From contig LJNI01000014.1 in assembly GCA_001303225.1 (NCBI GenBank), positions 1-20,753 on the forward strand: DNA of 20,753 nt, written 5' to 3'. Origin of the DNA: a candidate division TA06 bacterium DG_78. GTDB taxonomy: Bacteria > Hydrothermota > Tepidihabitantia > SM23-42. Below the pieces are notes generated by a model. It saw only the letters and a list, made by a program, of their open reading frames with translations, was not told where the DNA came from and searched no databases. This document shows, in pieces, positions 1-7,328 of the stretch. Both the position numbers and the translations under genes were made by a program. Numbering within the stretch: the first letter of the stretch is position 1; each line of letters begins with the position of its first letter.

Positions 1-2109
1 CCTGGTGAAGAACCACGTATTCGTGAATTCTTTCCAGAAACATTTATCTTTGAGCCTGCATTAATCACAGATCACAAAGGTGAAGCGTGGCTTTCAGTAA
101 CTATGCCTGATGCGATTACAACCTGGCGAGTAACGGCATTTGCATCCTCACGAAAAGGCGAACTCGGTTCAACACTCTCACAGATTCGTGTATTCCAGGA
201 TTTCTTTGTCGACATTGATCTGCCAATTGCCTTAACTGAGGGTGATGAGATTTCCATACCGATTGCGATTTATAACTACTTGCCACGAGATCAAGAAATT
301 AAGATTGTGTTGCAAGAGGAAGAGTGGTTTGATATTTTAGAAATGGCGGAAGTTACAAAAACATTAACAAAGGACGAAGTTTCAGTTGTTTATTTCCCGA
401 TAAAGGTAACGAAGATTGGGTACTATTCGATGCTCGTCAAGGCGTACGGTGAGGTGAAATCGGATGCGATAAAGAGAATGATTGCGGTTTTACCGAATGG
501 TAGACGGTTCGAGAACATAATTTCTGACCGACTCGAAGGTACGATTACACAGCATGTACATTTTCCTGATAATGCAATTGGCGGTGCGAATACAGTTATT
601 CTAAAAATCTTTCCTGGTATCTACTCGCAAATTGTTGAAGGATTAGATAATCTCTTCCGTGTTCCCTTTGGTTGTTTTGAACAGACAACATCAGTTACCT
701 ACCCTAATATTTTGCTCTTAGATTATTTGAGACAGACCGAACAGATTAAACCTGAAACTGAAATGACGGCAGAGGAATATATCAGTCTCGGTTATCAACG
801 ACTCCTCTCATTCGAAGTCCAAGGTGGAGGATTTTCCTGGTTTGGTGATGCCCCAGCTAATAAAGTTCTTACTGCATACGGATTAATGCAATTCAATGAT
901 ATGGCAAAGGTGTATGAGATTGATGAACGTATTATTGAACGGACTACACAGTGGTTGAAAAGTCAGCAGAATAAAGATGGTTCATGGTCACCGGATGCCC
1001 AGTATTTACACGCCGAATCCTGGACCAAAATTCAGAAGAGTGAAATTCTTCCGACTGCGTACATATGCTGGGCATTAGGAGATATTGGAGAGAGAGGAAC
1101 TGCAGTATCACAAGGTCTCTCATTCTTGAGGGCGAATATAAACGCAGTCGATGATGCCTATATTATGGCACTCGTTGCCAATGCGTTTGTCGCAATTGAA
1201 CCGAAGAGTGAAACAACACTAGAAGTTCTCAAGAAACTGGTTAGTATGGCAGAGGAAAAAGATGATGCCATATACTGGAAGTCAGATATTGCATCAGTTA
1301 CATTCTCTCGGGGTGCAGGCGCCGATGTTGAGGCAACTGGGCTTGCTGCCTACGCTCTGATAAAATCTGGGAAATATAGTGATGTTGTGAATAAGGTCCT
1401 CACGTACTTAATTCGTGCGAAACAACCCTCTGGGTTATGGTATACAACACAGGGAACTATTATTGCGCTCCGCTCACTTGTTGCATCGTTAGGTGGCGAA
1501 GCAGAGGATGTTGATGCCCACATTGCAGTTACCATGAATGGCAAAAAGGTTACCTCTCTGAACATCACGAAAGCGAATGCTGATATTATGCACCAGATTG
1601 ACCTGACTGAGTATCTTGGTAAAGAGAACACTGTCGAACTAACTGTTAACGGTGAGGGTAATTTCACCTATGAAATCATGAGTGCCTATTATATACCGTG
1701 GAAAGACCTCCCGCGTCCAGTACAGCCGCCATTTACCATTAATGTTGACTATGACCGCACGAAACTTACTGTTAATGATATTGTGAAAGTCGATGTTTCG
1801 ATAGGGCTCAACAGATCAGGAACTGCTCAGATGGTGATGATTGATTTGGGTATTCCTCCTGGTTTCGAAGTGCAGACGCCAACGTTAGATGAACTCGTTG
1901 GCAAGAAGATTCAGAAATACACGGTCACACCACGACAGTTGATTATTTACCTCGATGAAGTTTCTTCAACAAAACCAGTGACTTTAACCTACAGCATAAA
2001 GGCGAAGTACCCAATAAAAGCACAGATTCGTTCTTCACGCGTATATGAGTACTACAATACATCAGATGAAGGAGTTGAACAACCGATTGAAATGAGTGTT
2101 ACACTATAG
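1..2109 (+). CDS. Alpha-2-macroglobulin family protein, C-terminal part (5' end outside window)
   Basis: The reading frame is open from base 1, so the window cuts into a longer gene; the first ATG at 103 is internal, because the in-frame residues before it (REFFPETFIFEP..., ending in WLSVT) are typical A2M sequence. About 702 residues are visible. The segment runs from the macroglobulin-like domain before the bait/thioester part, through the alpha/alpha-toroid thioester domain, to the C-terminal receptor-binding-like beta domain. The thioester motif PFGCFEQTT is intact: Cys codon at 673-675, Gln at 682-684. The toroid repeats show as NKDGSWS and GGGFSWFG. Bacterial A2Ms are large (about 1,500-1,900 residues) periplasmic or outer-surface traps that use the Cys-Gln thioester to capture attacking proteases. 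No partner pbpC (PBP1c) lies downstream in the window. A strong terminator follows the stop, so this is the last gene of its transcript. Signal peptide and bait region cannot be seen. Confidence 0.93.
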   Translation, partial: PGEEPRIREFFPETFIFEPALITDHKGEAWLSVTMPDAITTWRVTAFASSRKGELGSTLSQIRVFQDFFVDIDLPIALTEGDEISIPIAIYNYLPRDQEIKIVLQEEEWFDILEMAEVTKTLTKDEVSVVYFPIKVTKIGYYSMLVKAYGEVKSDAIKRMIAVLPNGRRFENIISDRLEGTITQHVHFPDNAIGGANTVILKIFPGIYSQIVEGLDNLFRVPFGCFEQTTSVTYPNILLLDYLRQTEQIKPETEMTAEEYISLGYQRLLSFEVQGGGFSWFGDAPANKVLTAYGLMQFNDMAKVYEIDERIIERTTQWLKSQQNKDGSWSPDAQYLHAESWTKIQKSEILPTAYICWALGDIGERGTAVSQGLSFLRANINAVDDAYIMALVANAFVAIEPKSETTLEVLKKLVSMAEEKDDAIYWKSDIASVTFSRGAGADVEATGLAAYALIKSGKYSDVVNKVLTYLIRAKQPSGLWYTTQGTIIALRSLVASLGGEAEDVDAHIAVTMNGKKVTSLNITKANADIMHQIDLTEYLGKENTVELTVNGEGNFTYEIMSAYYIPWKDLPRPVQPPFTINVDYDRTKLTVNDIVKVDVSIGLNRSGTAQMVMIDLGIPPGFEVQTPTLDELVGKKIQKYTVTPRQLIIYLDEVSSTKPVTLTYSIKAKYPIKAQIRSSRVYEYYNTSDEGVEQPIEMSVTL

Positions 2110-2127
2110 AGTGGTGGTTAATACTCC

Positions 2128-2163
2128 AAGAGGCTGAACCTCACGAGGCTCAGCCTCTTTTTT
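2128..2163 (+). terminator. Rho-independent terminator after the A2M gene
   Basis: A perfect 10-bp stem (AAGAGGCTGA at 2128-2137 pairing with TCAGCCTCTT at 2150-2159), extended inside by CCT/AGG after one mismatch, runs straight into a T tract (T2156-T2163 broken by one C). The T tract is on the plus strand only, so it mainly ends plus-strand transcription; it lies 19 bases past the A2M stop. The convergent mscS gene stops at 2179, so the hairpin also separates the two genes. Confidence 0.9.
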
Positions 2164-2178
2164 ATTACTTTTCTTCTG

Positions 2179-3216
2179 TTATTTTTGCTCTTTCAAATGT
2201 ATAGTTCGGATCGGAAATGGAATTTCTATTCCTTCTTCTTTATATCGCTTATGGAGTGCTTTGATAAATTCATGCCTGACAAGATATTTACTGAAAAATT
2301 CCTTTACGCGTAATATGACAGTAAAGTTGATACTGAAGTCATCAAATGCACGGTACCGGATGAATGGTTCAAACTCAGATTGAGCACCCTGAACTTCTTT
2401 CATTACGTTCTTTGCTACCTCAATAGTAACCTTTTCTACTCTTTCTAAATCACTGTCGTAGCTTACACCAACCTGCACGAGTACTGCCATTTCCGTCTGG
2501 GGTCGATTGTAATTCGTCACTATAGTATCCGCGAGCTTTGAGTTTGGCACAACAATTAAGTTGTTATGGATAGCCTTTATTGTTGTATTCCGCCATGAGA
2601 TATCGGTGACATACCCTTTTTCACCTGAGTCGAGTTCTACATAGTCACCAACCTCGACTTGCCGAGATATAATGATTTGTAGTCCAGCAAATAGATTGGA
2701 TAAGGTGGGTTGTAAGGCAAGTGCGACGGCGAGTCCACCAACACCGAGGGCAGTAATCAACGGCGTTATCGAGATGCCGAGAGATTGTAAGATGATGAGT
2801 ATACCGAGTATAAATATCACGCCCCGTATTAAATTATTAATGAGTGAAAAGGAGGGTAAAGCTCGGTCAGTTTTTTTACTATGGAGTTGAAAAAAACCAG
2901 CTGCGAGTCTAGCGAGCACAATTGTTGCGGAGAATATTATAATTATTAAGAGTATCTTTTGAAATACGTTGGTTAATGTCACATTAAATGGAAGATTGAA
3001 TACTACACCATATATACCACCAATGCAGAGCCAGAGAATTATTATTCCATGAAGCGCTGAGATAATTATTTCATCGCCTTGCCATTTTGTACGTACTGCA
3101 AGTTTTTTTAATCTCGTGATAATAATTTTTTCGATAAGTACTCCAACAAAAAATCCACCAATGATAAAGGATAATGATATAATGAGATGTTGTAGTGTTA
3201 ATTGTTCTGTAAACAT
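2179..3216 (-). CDS. mscS: Small-conductance mechanosensitive channel, MscS family
   Basis: 345 residues, against 286 for E. coli MscS; the extra length is N-terminal. Hydrophobic segments are visible at about residues 9-30, 50-72, 83-107, 124-146 and 150-178. The last is the Gly/Ala-rich pore helix, with GVGGLAVALALQPTLSN followed by FAGLQIIISRQVEVGDYVEL, the MscS signature leading into the cytoplasmic beta domain. A conserved alpha/beta C-terminal domain completes the cage. The role is release of solutes on hypo-osmotic shock at the inner membrane. The start is supported by AAAGGAG (complement of 3223-3230), with about six bases before the ATG at 3216. It is a single gene with its own promoter, divergent from the methyltransferase at 3372. 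Release of osmolytes fits a trehalose-making organism, but nothing local links them. Confidence 0.95.
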   Translation of the reverse strand: MFTEQLTLQHLIISLSFIIGGFFVGVLIEKIIITRLKKLAVRTKWQGDEIIISALHGIIILWLCIGGIYGVVFNLPFNVTLTNVFQKILLIIIIFSATIVLARLAAGFFQLHSKKTDRALPSFSLINNLIRGVIFILGILIILQSLGISITPLITALGVGGLAVALALQPTLSNLFAGLQIIISRQVEVGDYVELDSGEKGYVTDISWRNTTIKAIHNNLIVVPNSKLADTIVTNYNRPQTEMAVLVQVGVSYDSDLERVEKVTIEVAKNVMKEVQGAQSEFEPFIRYRAFDDFSINFTVILRVKEFFSKYLVRHEFIKALHKRYKEEGIEIPFPIRTIHLKEQK

Positions 3217-3265
3217 TTCACACTCCTTTACTCTTTAAAATTGTCTCATAATAATAGGATAAAAT

Positions 3266-3293
3266 ATTGTATGCATTCTCATAGTTATGTCAA
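3266..3293 (-). promoter_or_regulatory. Sigma-70-type promoter of mscS
   Basis: On the minus strand, -35 TTGACA (complement of 3288-3293), 16-base spacer, -10 TACAAT (complement of 3266-3271). Predicted transcription start near 3259, giving a leader of about 43 bases that contains the AAAGGAG ribosome binding site. Confidence 0.75.
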
Positions 3294-3301
3294 TATGACG
3301 T
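3287..3301. promoter_or_regulatory. Imperfect dyad overlapping the mscS -35 box
   Basis: ATGTCA-ATA-TGACGT: five of six arm positions pair. It lies over the -35 box of mscS and 17 bases before the -35 box of the divergent methyltransferase promoter, so it could be an operator. The dyad is short and may be chance. Confidence 0.22.
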
Positions 3302-3317
3302 CGGTGAATATTATTGT

Positions 3318-3345
3318 TTGACACGTTACATTATTTCACTATAAT
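3318..3345 (+). promoter_or_regulatory. Consensus sigma-70 promoter for the methyltransferase operon
   Basis: Both hexamers match the consensus: TTGACA at 3318-3323, 16-base spacer, TATAAT at 3340-3345. Transcription should begin near 3352, leaving a leader of about 20 bases with GAGGAGG at 3361-3367 before the ATG at 3372. Confidence 0.88.
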
Positions 3346-3371
3346 CACGTAACACTATCAGAGGAGGTAGT

Positions 3372-4142
3372 ATGCAAGAAGCAGTTTTCGATAGGATAGC
3401 ACGATTCTATGACTATGAGCAAGGTAGTTTTACAAAAGACATACCATTGTACACGGGTTACGCAAAGAAATGCAAAGGAGAGGTTTTAGAATTAGGCTGT
3501 GGCACAGGCAGGATTTTGATCCCCATTGCAAAAGAAAATATACGGGTTACCGGATTAGATATATCAAATGAGATGTTAAAGCTTGCCAGAGAGAAAGTAG
3601 ATAAATTAGATAGTGAGTTAAAAATTCATGTTCAACTGATACAGGGAGACATGGCAAAATTTAGTATGAATAAGAAATTTCCATTTATTTTCATTGCTTT
3701 TCGCTCTTTTCAGTCTCTTATGACAAAAAAAGAGCAAGGGGATTGTCTTGAGTGTGTATATAGACACTTGAAAGATAATGGTATTTTTATTCTCGACCTT
3801 TTTGCTCCGAGGCACGATCTTCTTGCTCAAGTGAATAGGAGTGTGTATCTTGGCGAATTTTACGATAGAGAAAATGATGTATATATCACACGGCGAGCCG
3901 AAGATGAATATAACTTAGCCTCACAAACCTTAAAAGAAGACAGATTTTATGAATGGACTGATAAACAAGGCATGTTTCATCAACAACGGTGGTCATTTGA
4001 ACTCTCGTACCTCTTCAGATACGAAGCAGAAATGTTATTAGAAAAACATGGTCTCCTTATTGAACACGTTTTTGGTGATTTTGACAAATCACCGTATAAT
4101 TATTATTCAGGTGAGCAGATATTTGTAGCGAGGAAGGTTTAA
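3372..4142 (+). CDS. Class I SAM-dependent methyltransferase
   Basis: 256 residues. Motif I (glycine-rich SAM loop) is VLELGCGTGR near residues 38-47, followed by TGLDISNEML (motif II, acidic residue for the SAM ribose) and QGDMAKF (motif III). The C-terminal third is beta-rich and carries DKSPYNYYSGEQIFVARK at the end, as in many small-molecule methyltransferases of the Methyltransf_25/11 type. The substrate cannot be told from the sequence. The start is clear: GAGGAGG four bases ahead of the ATG, behind a consensus promoter. It is the first gene of a plus-strand run with the small membrane ORF at 4147 and the membrane protein at 4359. Confidence 0.88.
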   Translation: MQEAVFDRIARFYDYEQGSFTKDIPLYTGYAKKCKGEVLELGCGTGRILIPIAKENIRVTGLDISNEMLKLAREKVDKLDSELKIHVQLIQGDMAKFSMNKKFPFIFIAFRSFQSLMTKKEQGDCLECVYRHLKDNGIFILDLFAPRHDLLAQVNRSVYLGEFYDRENDVYITRRAEDEYNLASQTLKEDRFYEWTDKQGMFHQQRWSFELSYLFRYEAEMLLEKHGLLIEHVFGDFDKSPYNYYSGEQIFVARKV

Positions 4143-4146
4143 AAAT

Positions 4147-4245
4147 ATGAGAAGCTGGATGTGGTCGGCATTCGTATTTATTGTAACACTTATCATCGTA
4201 ATTATATTTTCGTATTGGAATTTCAATAAATTTAAATTCCAATAG
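4147..4245 (+). CDS. Small one-helix membrane peptide, 32 residues
   Basis: A short ORF starts four bases after the methyltransferase stop, with AGGAAGG at 4131-4137 as a ribosome binding site about nine bases ahead of the ATG. The product begins MRSWMW, has one long hydrophobic stretch (residues 7-23) and ends in an aromatic, lysine-bearing tail; a single inner-membrane helix is expected. Its end (IIFSYWNFN) loosely resembles the end of the first helix of the protein at 4359 (ITFTYGSFN), so it may be a truncated duplicate of that gene's 5' end. The stop codon lies in the first arm of the structured repeat. Spacing and ribosome binding site support translation; the function is unknown. Confidence 0.5.
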   Translation: MRSWMWSAFVFIVTLIIVIIFSYWNFNKFKFQ

Positions 4246-4369
4246 CACCTTATTCCGTTGGATAAGGTGCTGGACTCAGATAAGCATTTGAGCCCAATAC
4301 GACCCCGCACCTTTGCAAAAGGTGCTGTCCCGAAGGGAAGATAGCACGAGCGAAGCGAGTGCTTATCTG
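4244..4369. repeat. Compact structured repeat with nested inverted repeats
   Basis: A 126-base island richer in G+C than its surroundings. It contains: (1) a perfect 10-bp hairpin, AGCACCTTAT at 4244-4253 with ATAAGGTGCT at 4262-4271; (2) a perfect long-range 10-bp pair, CAGATAAGCA at 4277-4286 with TGCTTATCTG at 4360-4369; (3) inside that, GCACCTTT at 4307-4314 with AAAGGTGC at 4318-4325; (4) TCCC-GAA-GGGA at 4328-4338; (5) AGCAC at 4343-4347 with GTGCT at 4359-4363, separated by GAGCGAAGCGA, which can add two G-C pairs around tandem G.A mismatches. Pairings 2 and 5 compete for the same bases. AAGGTGCTG occurs twice as a direct repeat. No T tract follows, so it is not an ordinary terminator. 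It may be a dispersed palindromic element or a structured RNA. Confidence 0.6.
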
Positions 4370-5033
4370 GAATATTCCGTTCTGGATATTTTTGCTCGTG
4401 GTTGTTCCATTACTCATCATTACGTTTACCTATGGTTCATTTAATTACAGTTTCAGGAGGTCACTAAAAATCGAACCTATACCACAGAGAGGATATACTT
4501 TACGCATAAGAGATTTAGACCTTGAAATAAAAAAAGTGGAGAGTATTGGATTTGAACAAATCGACGCATTTTATTTGAAGATGATACCACATTCAGTCAC
4601 CTATGTCTTAAAACACAGAGAAGCCTCCGTATATCTATGCCTCTATCATTTTGGAACTAAAAAAACATGTGATTTTTTCACAAGATATGAAAATGATTAC
4701 ACGCTCACAACATGCGACAATATTGATGGTGGAATGACACCGAGACCAGGAAAGAGTTTATTACAGATAGCAACTAATGTATCTTACGAGCAGCTGTTCG
4801 AAATTCATAAGAAAACGCACAATTTTTTAATAGATAAAGGTCTAAAACTAGATGAACTACCACAAGAGGAATTCCGACACTATTTTTTAAAAAACATCTA
4901 TGACTATGCTCAGTATGTGCGTACATATTCGTTTGGTCCTATTCGCTTGATATTCTGGACAGTGAGCAAAAGGGGTCGTGTGCACTGTAAAGAAATAGAG
5001 ACACACTATAATACTGGTTTAATTAAATTGTAG
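4359..5033 (+). CDS. Membrane-anchored protein of unknown function
   Basis: 224 residues; I do not recognise the family. The N-terminus is one strong hydrophobic helix (about residues 6-26: FWIFLLVVVPLLIITF), followed by a soluble domain of about 195 residues with mixed alpha/beta character, two cysteines close together (YLCLYHF and KTCDFF) and no obvious catalytic motif. The only usable in-frame starts are GTG at 4359, which sits in the 3' arm of the structured repeat, and TTG at 4392 inside the helix; the frame is open upstream only to a TAA at 4281 and has no ATG there. No ribosome binding site fits either start. The native start may have been replaced when the repeat arrived. The gene is probably co-transcribed with the methyltransferase and ends six bases from the convergent gene at 5040. 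Confidence 0.65.
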   Translation: MLIWNIPFWIFLLVVVPLLIITFTYGSFNYSFRRSLKIEPIPQRGYTLRIRDLDLEIKKVESIGFEQIDAFYLKMIPHSVTYVLKHREASVYLCLYHFGTKKTCDFFTRYENDYTLTTCDNIDGGMTPRPGKSLLQIATNVSYEQLFEIHKKTHNFLIDKGLKLDELPQEEFRHYFLKNIYDYAQYVRTYSFGPIRLIFWTVSKRGRVHCKEIETHYNTGLIKL

Positions 5034-5039
5034 CGAATA

Positions 5040-5561
5040 TCATGGTATCACAAATTCCCAAGCACAGTAATAGTATTTAGGATGGGGGTCTGGCGGGCAC
5101 GCAATGCATCTTGTTTGAATACGAGGGTCGATCGTTTTTGCAAAATACTCATATTCAACAAAACCGACAGGCTTACATGGAAAATCAGGTAGGTTCTTTC
5201 GTTTCCTCGCTGCTTGAACACGACAATCTACCATTCTGAAGATACATCTCTGTTCCGAAACCTCGGTAACTTCTTGTTTGTTGATATACGCATAGAGGCG
5301 GAAGTTTAATGCCTGAATTAAAGCAGGAATGCCGCCGCCGGATTTCATATTCAATCGTTTCATGATTCTCTGTGCTTCTATTTGGGTAAATTCCTTCCAG
5401 GCTTTACCATCAAGTTCAATCGCGGCGTTTATTCCGAACTTCTTCTCAACTGCTTGGAACCATAAGCCATCATGACAAAGCCAGTTCTTCGCTGCATCAG
5501 TCAATAATTTTACGAGTTCTTCTTTGTTCAAATTTTGAAGGGTTACAATTTTATGTTGCAT
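5040..5561 (-). CDS. Cysteine-rich protein of the DUF6125 / ATC-hydrolase-like type
   Basis: 173 residues. The pattern NWLCHDGLWFQAVEKKFG followed by AAIELD, then RIMKRL, FRLYAYIN, MVDCRVQAARKRK and RCIACPPDP fits a family of small cytosolic proteins annotated as DUF6125 and related to the L-2-amino-thiazoline-4-carboxylic acid hydrolase family; this assignment is from memory of the family pattern. Cysteines cluster in C-H-D-G, R-C-I, D-C-R, P-C-K, R-C-I-A-C and Y-C-A, suggesting a metal or redox site. The ATG shares one base with the stop of the upstream radical SAM gene (TAATG), behind a good GAGGTGAT ribosome binding site, so translation is probably coupled. Last gene of the minus-strand operon that starts at 8378. 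Confidence 0.72.
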   Translation of the reverse strand: MQHKIVTLQNLNKEELVKLLTDAAKNWLCHDGLWFQAVEKKFGINAAIELDGKAWKEFTQIEAQRIMKRLNMKSGGGIPALIQALNFRLYAYINKQEVTEVSEQRCIFRMVDCRVQAARKRKNLPDFPCKPVGFVEYEYFAKTIDPRIQTRCIACPPDPHPKYYYCAWEFVIP

Positions 5562-6487
5562 TACATCACCTCGTAATATTTTTGTGCTTTGTGTTGAGTC
5601 AATTTTATTTTTTGCTTAGTTTTTAATCTCTCGAGATACTTCAACAATTCATTTTTATGTAAACCGGTAACATGAGAGATATCATCGAGAGTAACTGGCC
5701 TTCTTTTTATTAAATTTAAAATATCATTTTCTTTAGTATGGGAATACGATATTTGTTTTTTCCCTTTGAATCCTGCTATGATTTCGCACGTATCACCAAA
5801 AGATTGCTTGATTTTTTGTAACTGTTTATATGACAGAGGAGCGGCATATTTTTCGCTCGGTGGTCTCACAACGGTATTGAGATGAATTTTATCAGGAGCA
5901 ATTTTCTCAGTAGCTTCCTTGATTTTTCTAATTTCTGATTCAGAATCATTAATACCTTTCACAAGCATAATCTCAAGCCAGATTTTCCCTTGATACCGTC
6001 TTCGAAAATCGACCATGCCTTGAATGATTGTACCTATAGATAATAAAGGATGGTTTCTATTTATTTTGATAAATATTTTTTCGCTTACAGCGCATAGGGT
6101 TGGAAGAATAACATCTGCAGACAGTAGGTCACTCTGTACATCTGAGCGAAAGAGTAGAGAGCCATTCGTGAGAACCGCCAATGGTATGGCTGTGATCCCT
6201 TTCAATTGTTTTATCATGTAGCCTATCTTTGAATGCAGCGTAGGCTCACCCGAACCGCTGAATGTCAGGTAATCGGTGCGACCACCCGTGTTAAGTGCAA
6301 TTTTAACTTCTTTGAGTATTTTTTCTGTCGGCGCGTATTCTTTCCGCTCGAGTGTTTTCTTTGTCGTTTTACCAAGCTGACAATAAATACAGTCATAACT
6401 GCAATATTTGAAAGGAACGAGGTCAACACCGAGTGAAAACCCAAGTCTCCTCGATGGAACTGGTCCGTAAACATATTTACTGCCCAT
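5561..6487 (-). CDS. Radical SAM protein, COG0731-like, with C-terminal winged helix
   Basis: 308 residues. The N-terminus YGPVPSRRLGFSLGVDLVP leads into the 4Fe-4S motif C29-x3-C33-x2-C36 (CSYDCIYC). The SAM-binding features LTFSGSGEPTLH and LTNGSL follow. This layout is that of the group often labelled wyosine-synthetase-like (COG0731), but bacterial members are not shown to modify tRNA, and the true substrate is unknown. The last 60 residues (from about 250) form a winged-helix DNA-binding-like domain (NDILNLIKRRPVTLDDISHV...), common in this subgroup. It overlaps the DUF89 stop upstream by 11 bases and the DUF6125-like gene downstream by one, so it belongs to the same operon. No clear ribosome binding site precedes the ATG. 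An anaerobic lifestyle fits. Confidence 0.88.
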   Translation of the reverse strand: MGSKYVYGPVPSRRLGFSLGVDLVPFKYCSYDCIYCQLGKTTKKTLERKEYAPTEKILKEVKIALNTGGRTDYLTFSGSGEPTLHSKIGYMIKQLKGITAIPLAVLTNGSLLFRSDVQSDLLSADVILPTLCAVSEKIFIKINRNHPLLSIGTIIQGMVDFRRRYQGKIWLEIMLVKGINDSESEIRKIKEATEKIAPDKIHLNTVVRPPSEKYAAPLSYKQLQKIKQSFGDTCEIIAGFKGKKQISYSHTKENDILNLIKRRPVTLDDISHVTGLHKNELLKYLERLKTKQKIKLTQHKAQKYYEVM

Positions 6488-7328
6488 ATTTATTTGTAAT
6501 AAGAATAGTACTTTTCCTTTTTAATCTGAGATTACGTGCTACAACTGGACATTTCAGCTGCAAGAGAAAGAAGATTGGTCTATTCGTGTCTGAAAGTGTT
6601 TCATAATTACCTTGTCCTTTACTAATGACCATGTCAGCAGACCAGAAGATTTTTTTGAACTGGGTCGTGCATAGTTTTAATATTGTCCCTGGTGCATCAC
6701 ACCCTGAAGAAATGACTTCAGCGATGTTATCTATGCCGGCGTGCCGGGCGTCGTCGATGGTTGCATCGTTTATTATTGGTTTATTTCTGACTGCGTAGAT
6801 TACTGGTTTGTTTAGTTGCTCAATCAATAATTTATCGAGTACTGTTTCTCCGGCATTATCTGCTATATAGAGAATGTGTTTTGCCTTTTTGAGCGTTTTC
6901 TTGAACTCATTATACTCACTAATTTCAAAATCTTGGTGAAAGAAGGTTCTGATTATTTTATTGAAATCAAAATTATGATCGGCACCCAAGTCAATAGCAT
7001 TTGCTAAAGCCGCAAAGGTGAGTGCAGTATAGAGGGAATCTTTTGATGAAATGATCTTGTCTTGCAATTGAGGGTACAGAGCTAAGAGATTTTCTGTACA
7101 CCTTTCTTTTATTTCTCTATATGGATCACTATTTTTACTGATTCGATATATTGTTTTATAGATTACCATACCAATCTCAGGAGGAGATGTGTGTAGTGAT
7201 ATTTTTAAGAGGTGTAATGCAACAGCATTTATGACCCTTAAAATATCTTTATCTTTAAGATGTGCGATTCTTGCCGCTCGAATGGCTTGTTTAAAAAAAC
7301 AGGGAATGCAACCTATGTATGTTTTCGT
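6477..7328 (-). CDS. DUF89 (ARMT1-like) metal-dependent phosphatase-like protein, apparent ACG start
   Basis: The frame is open 53 codons upstream of the first ATG (7169), and those codons encode the conserved DUF89 N-terminus: KTYIGCIPCFFKQAIRAAR with the family's C-x2-C pair, through TSPPEIG just before the ATG. Nothing like ATG, GTG or TTG lies between the upstream TAA and the CxxC; the codon exactly where the family starts is ACG (7326-7328), ten bases after AAAGGA. Starting there gives 283 residues, normal for prokaryotic DUF89. Later motifs are intact: IADNAGETVLDK (catalytic Asp/Asn), SSGCDAPGT and ADMVISKGQGNYETL. Some DUF89 proteins remove phosphate from damaged metabolites such as 4'-phosphopantetheine or sugar phosphates. 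The gene overlaps the Nudix-PanD stop by 16 bases and the radical SAM start by 11. The CoA link to its neighbour is inference. Confidence 0.85.
   Translation of the reverse strand, partial: TKTYIGCIPCFFKQAIRAARIAHLKDKDILRVINAVALHLLKISLHTSPPEIGMVIYKTIYRISKNSDPYREIKERCTENLLALYPQLQDKIISSKDSLYTALTFAALANAIDLGADHNFDFNKIIRTFFHQDFEISEYNEFKKTLKKAKHILYIADNAGETVLDKLLIEQLNKPVIYAVRNKPIINDATIDDARHAGIDNIAEVISSGCDAPGTILKLCTTQFKKIFWSADMVISKGQGNYETLSDTNRPIFFLLQLKCPVVARNLRLKRKSTILITNKYGQ

Noticed and set aside
1350..1667. 105-residue minus-strand ORF
   Set aside because: It lies inside the A2M gene on the opposite strand, with no recognisable domain or ribosome binding site.
4244..4271. First hairpin of the repeat as a terminator for the methyltransferase
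   Set aside because: The stem is good, but no T tract follows it and the next gene continues on the same strand.
4057..4310. Minus-strand ORFs of 63 and 67 residues across the methyltransferase end and the repeat
   Set aside because: They have no ribosome binding site or domain, and overlap a plus-strand ORF with a good ribosome binding site.
6477..7169. DUF89 gene starting at the first ATG (7169), 230 residues
   Set aside because: The upstream 53 codons clearly encode the conserved CxxC N-terminus of the family in the same frame, so the ATG is internal.
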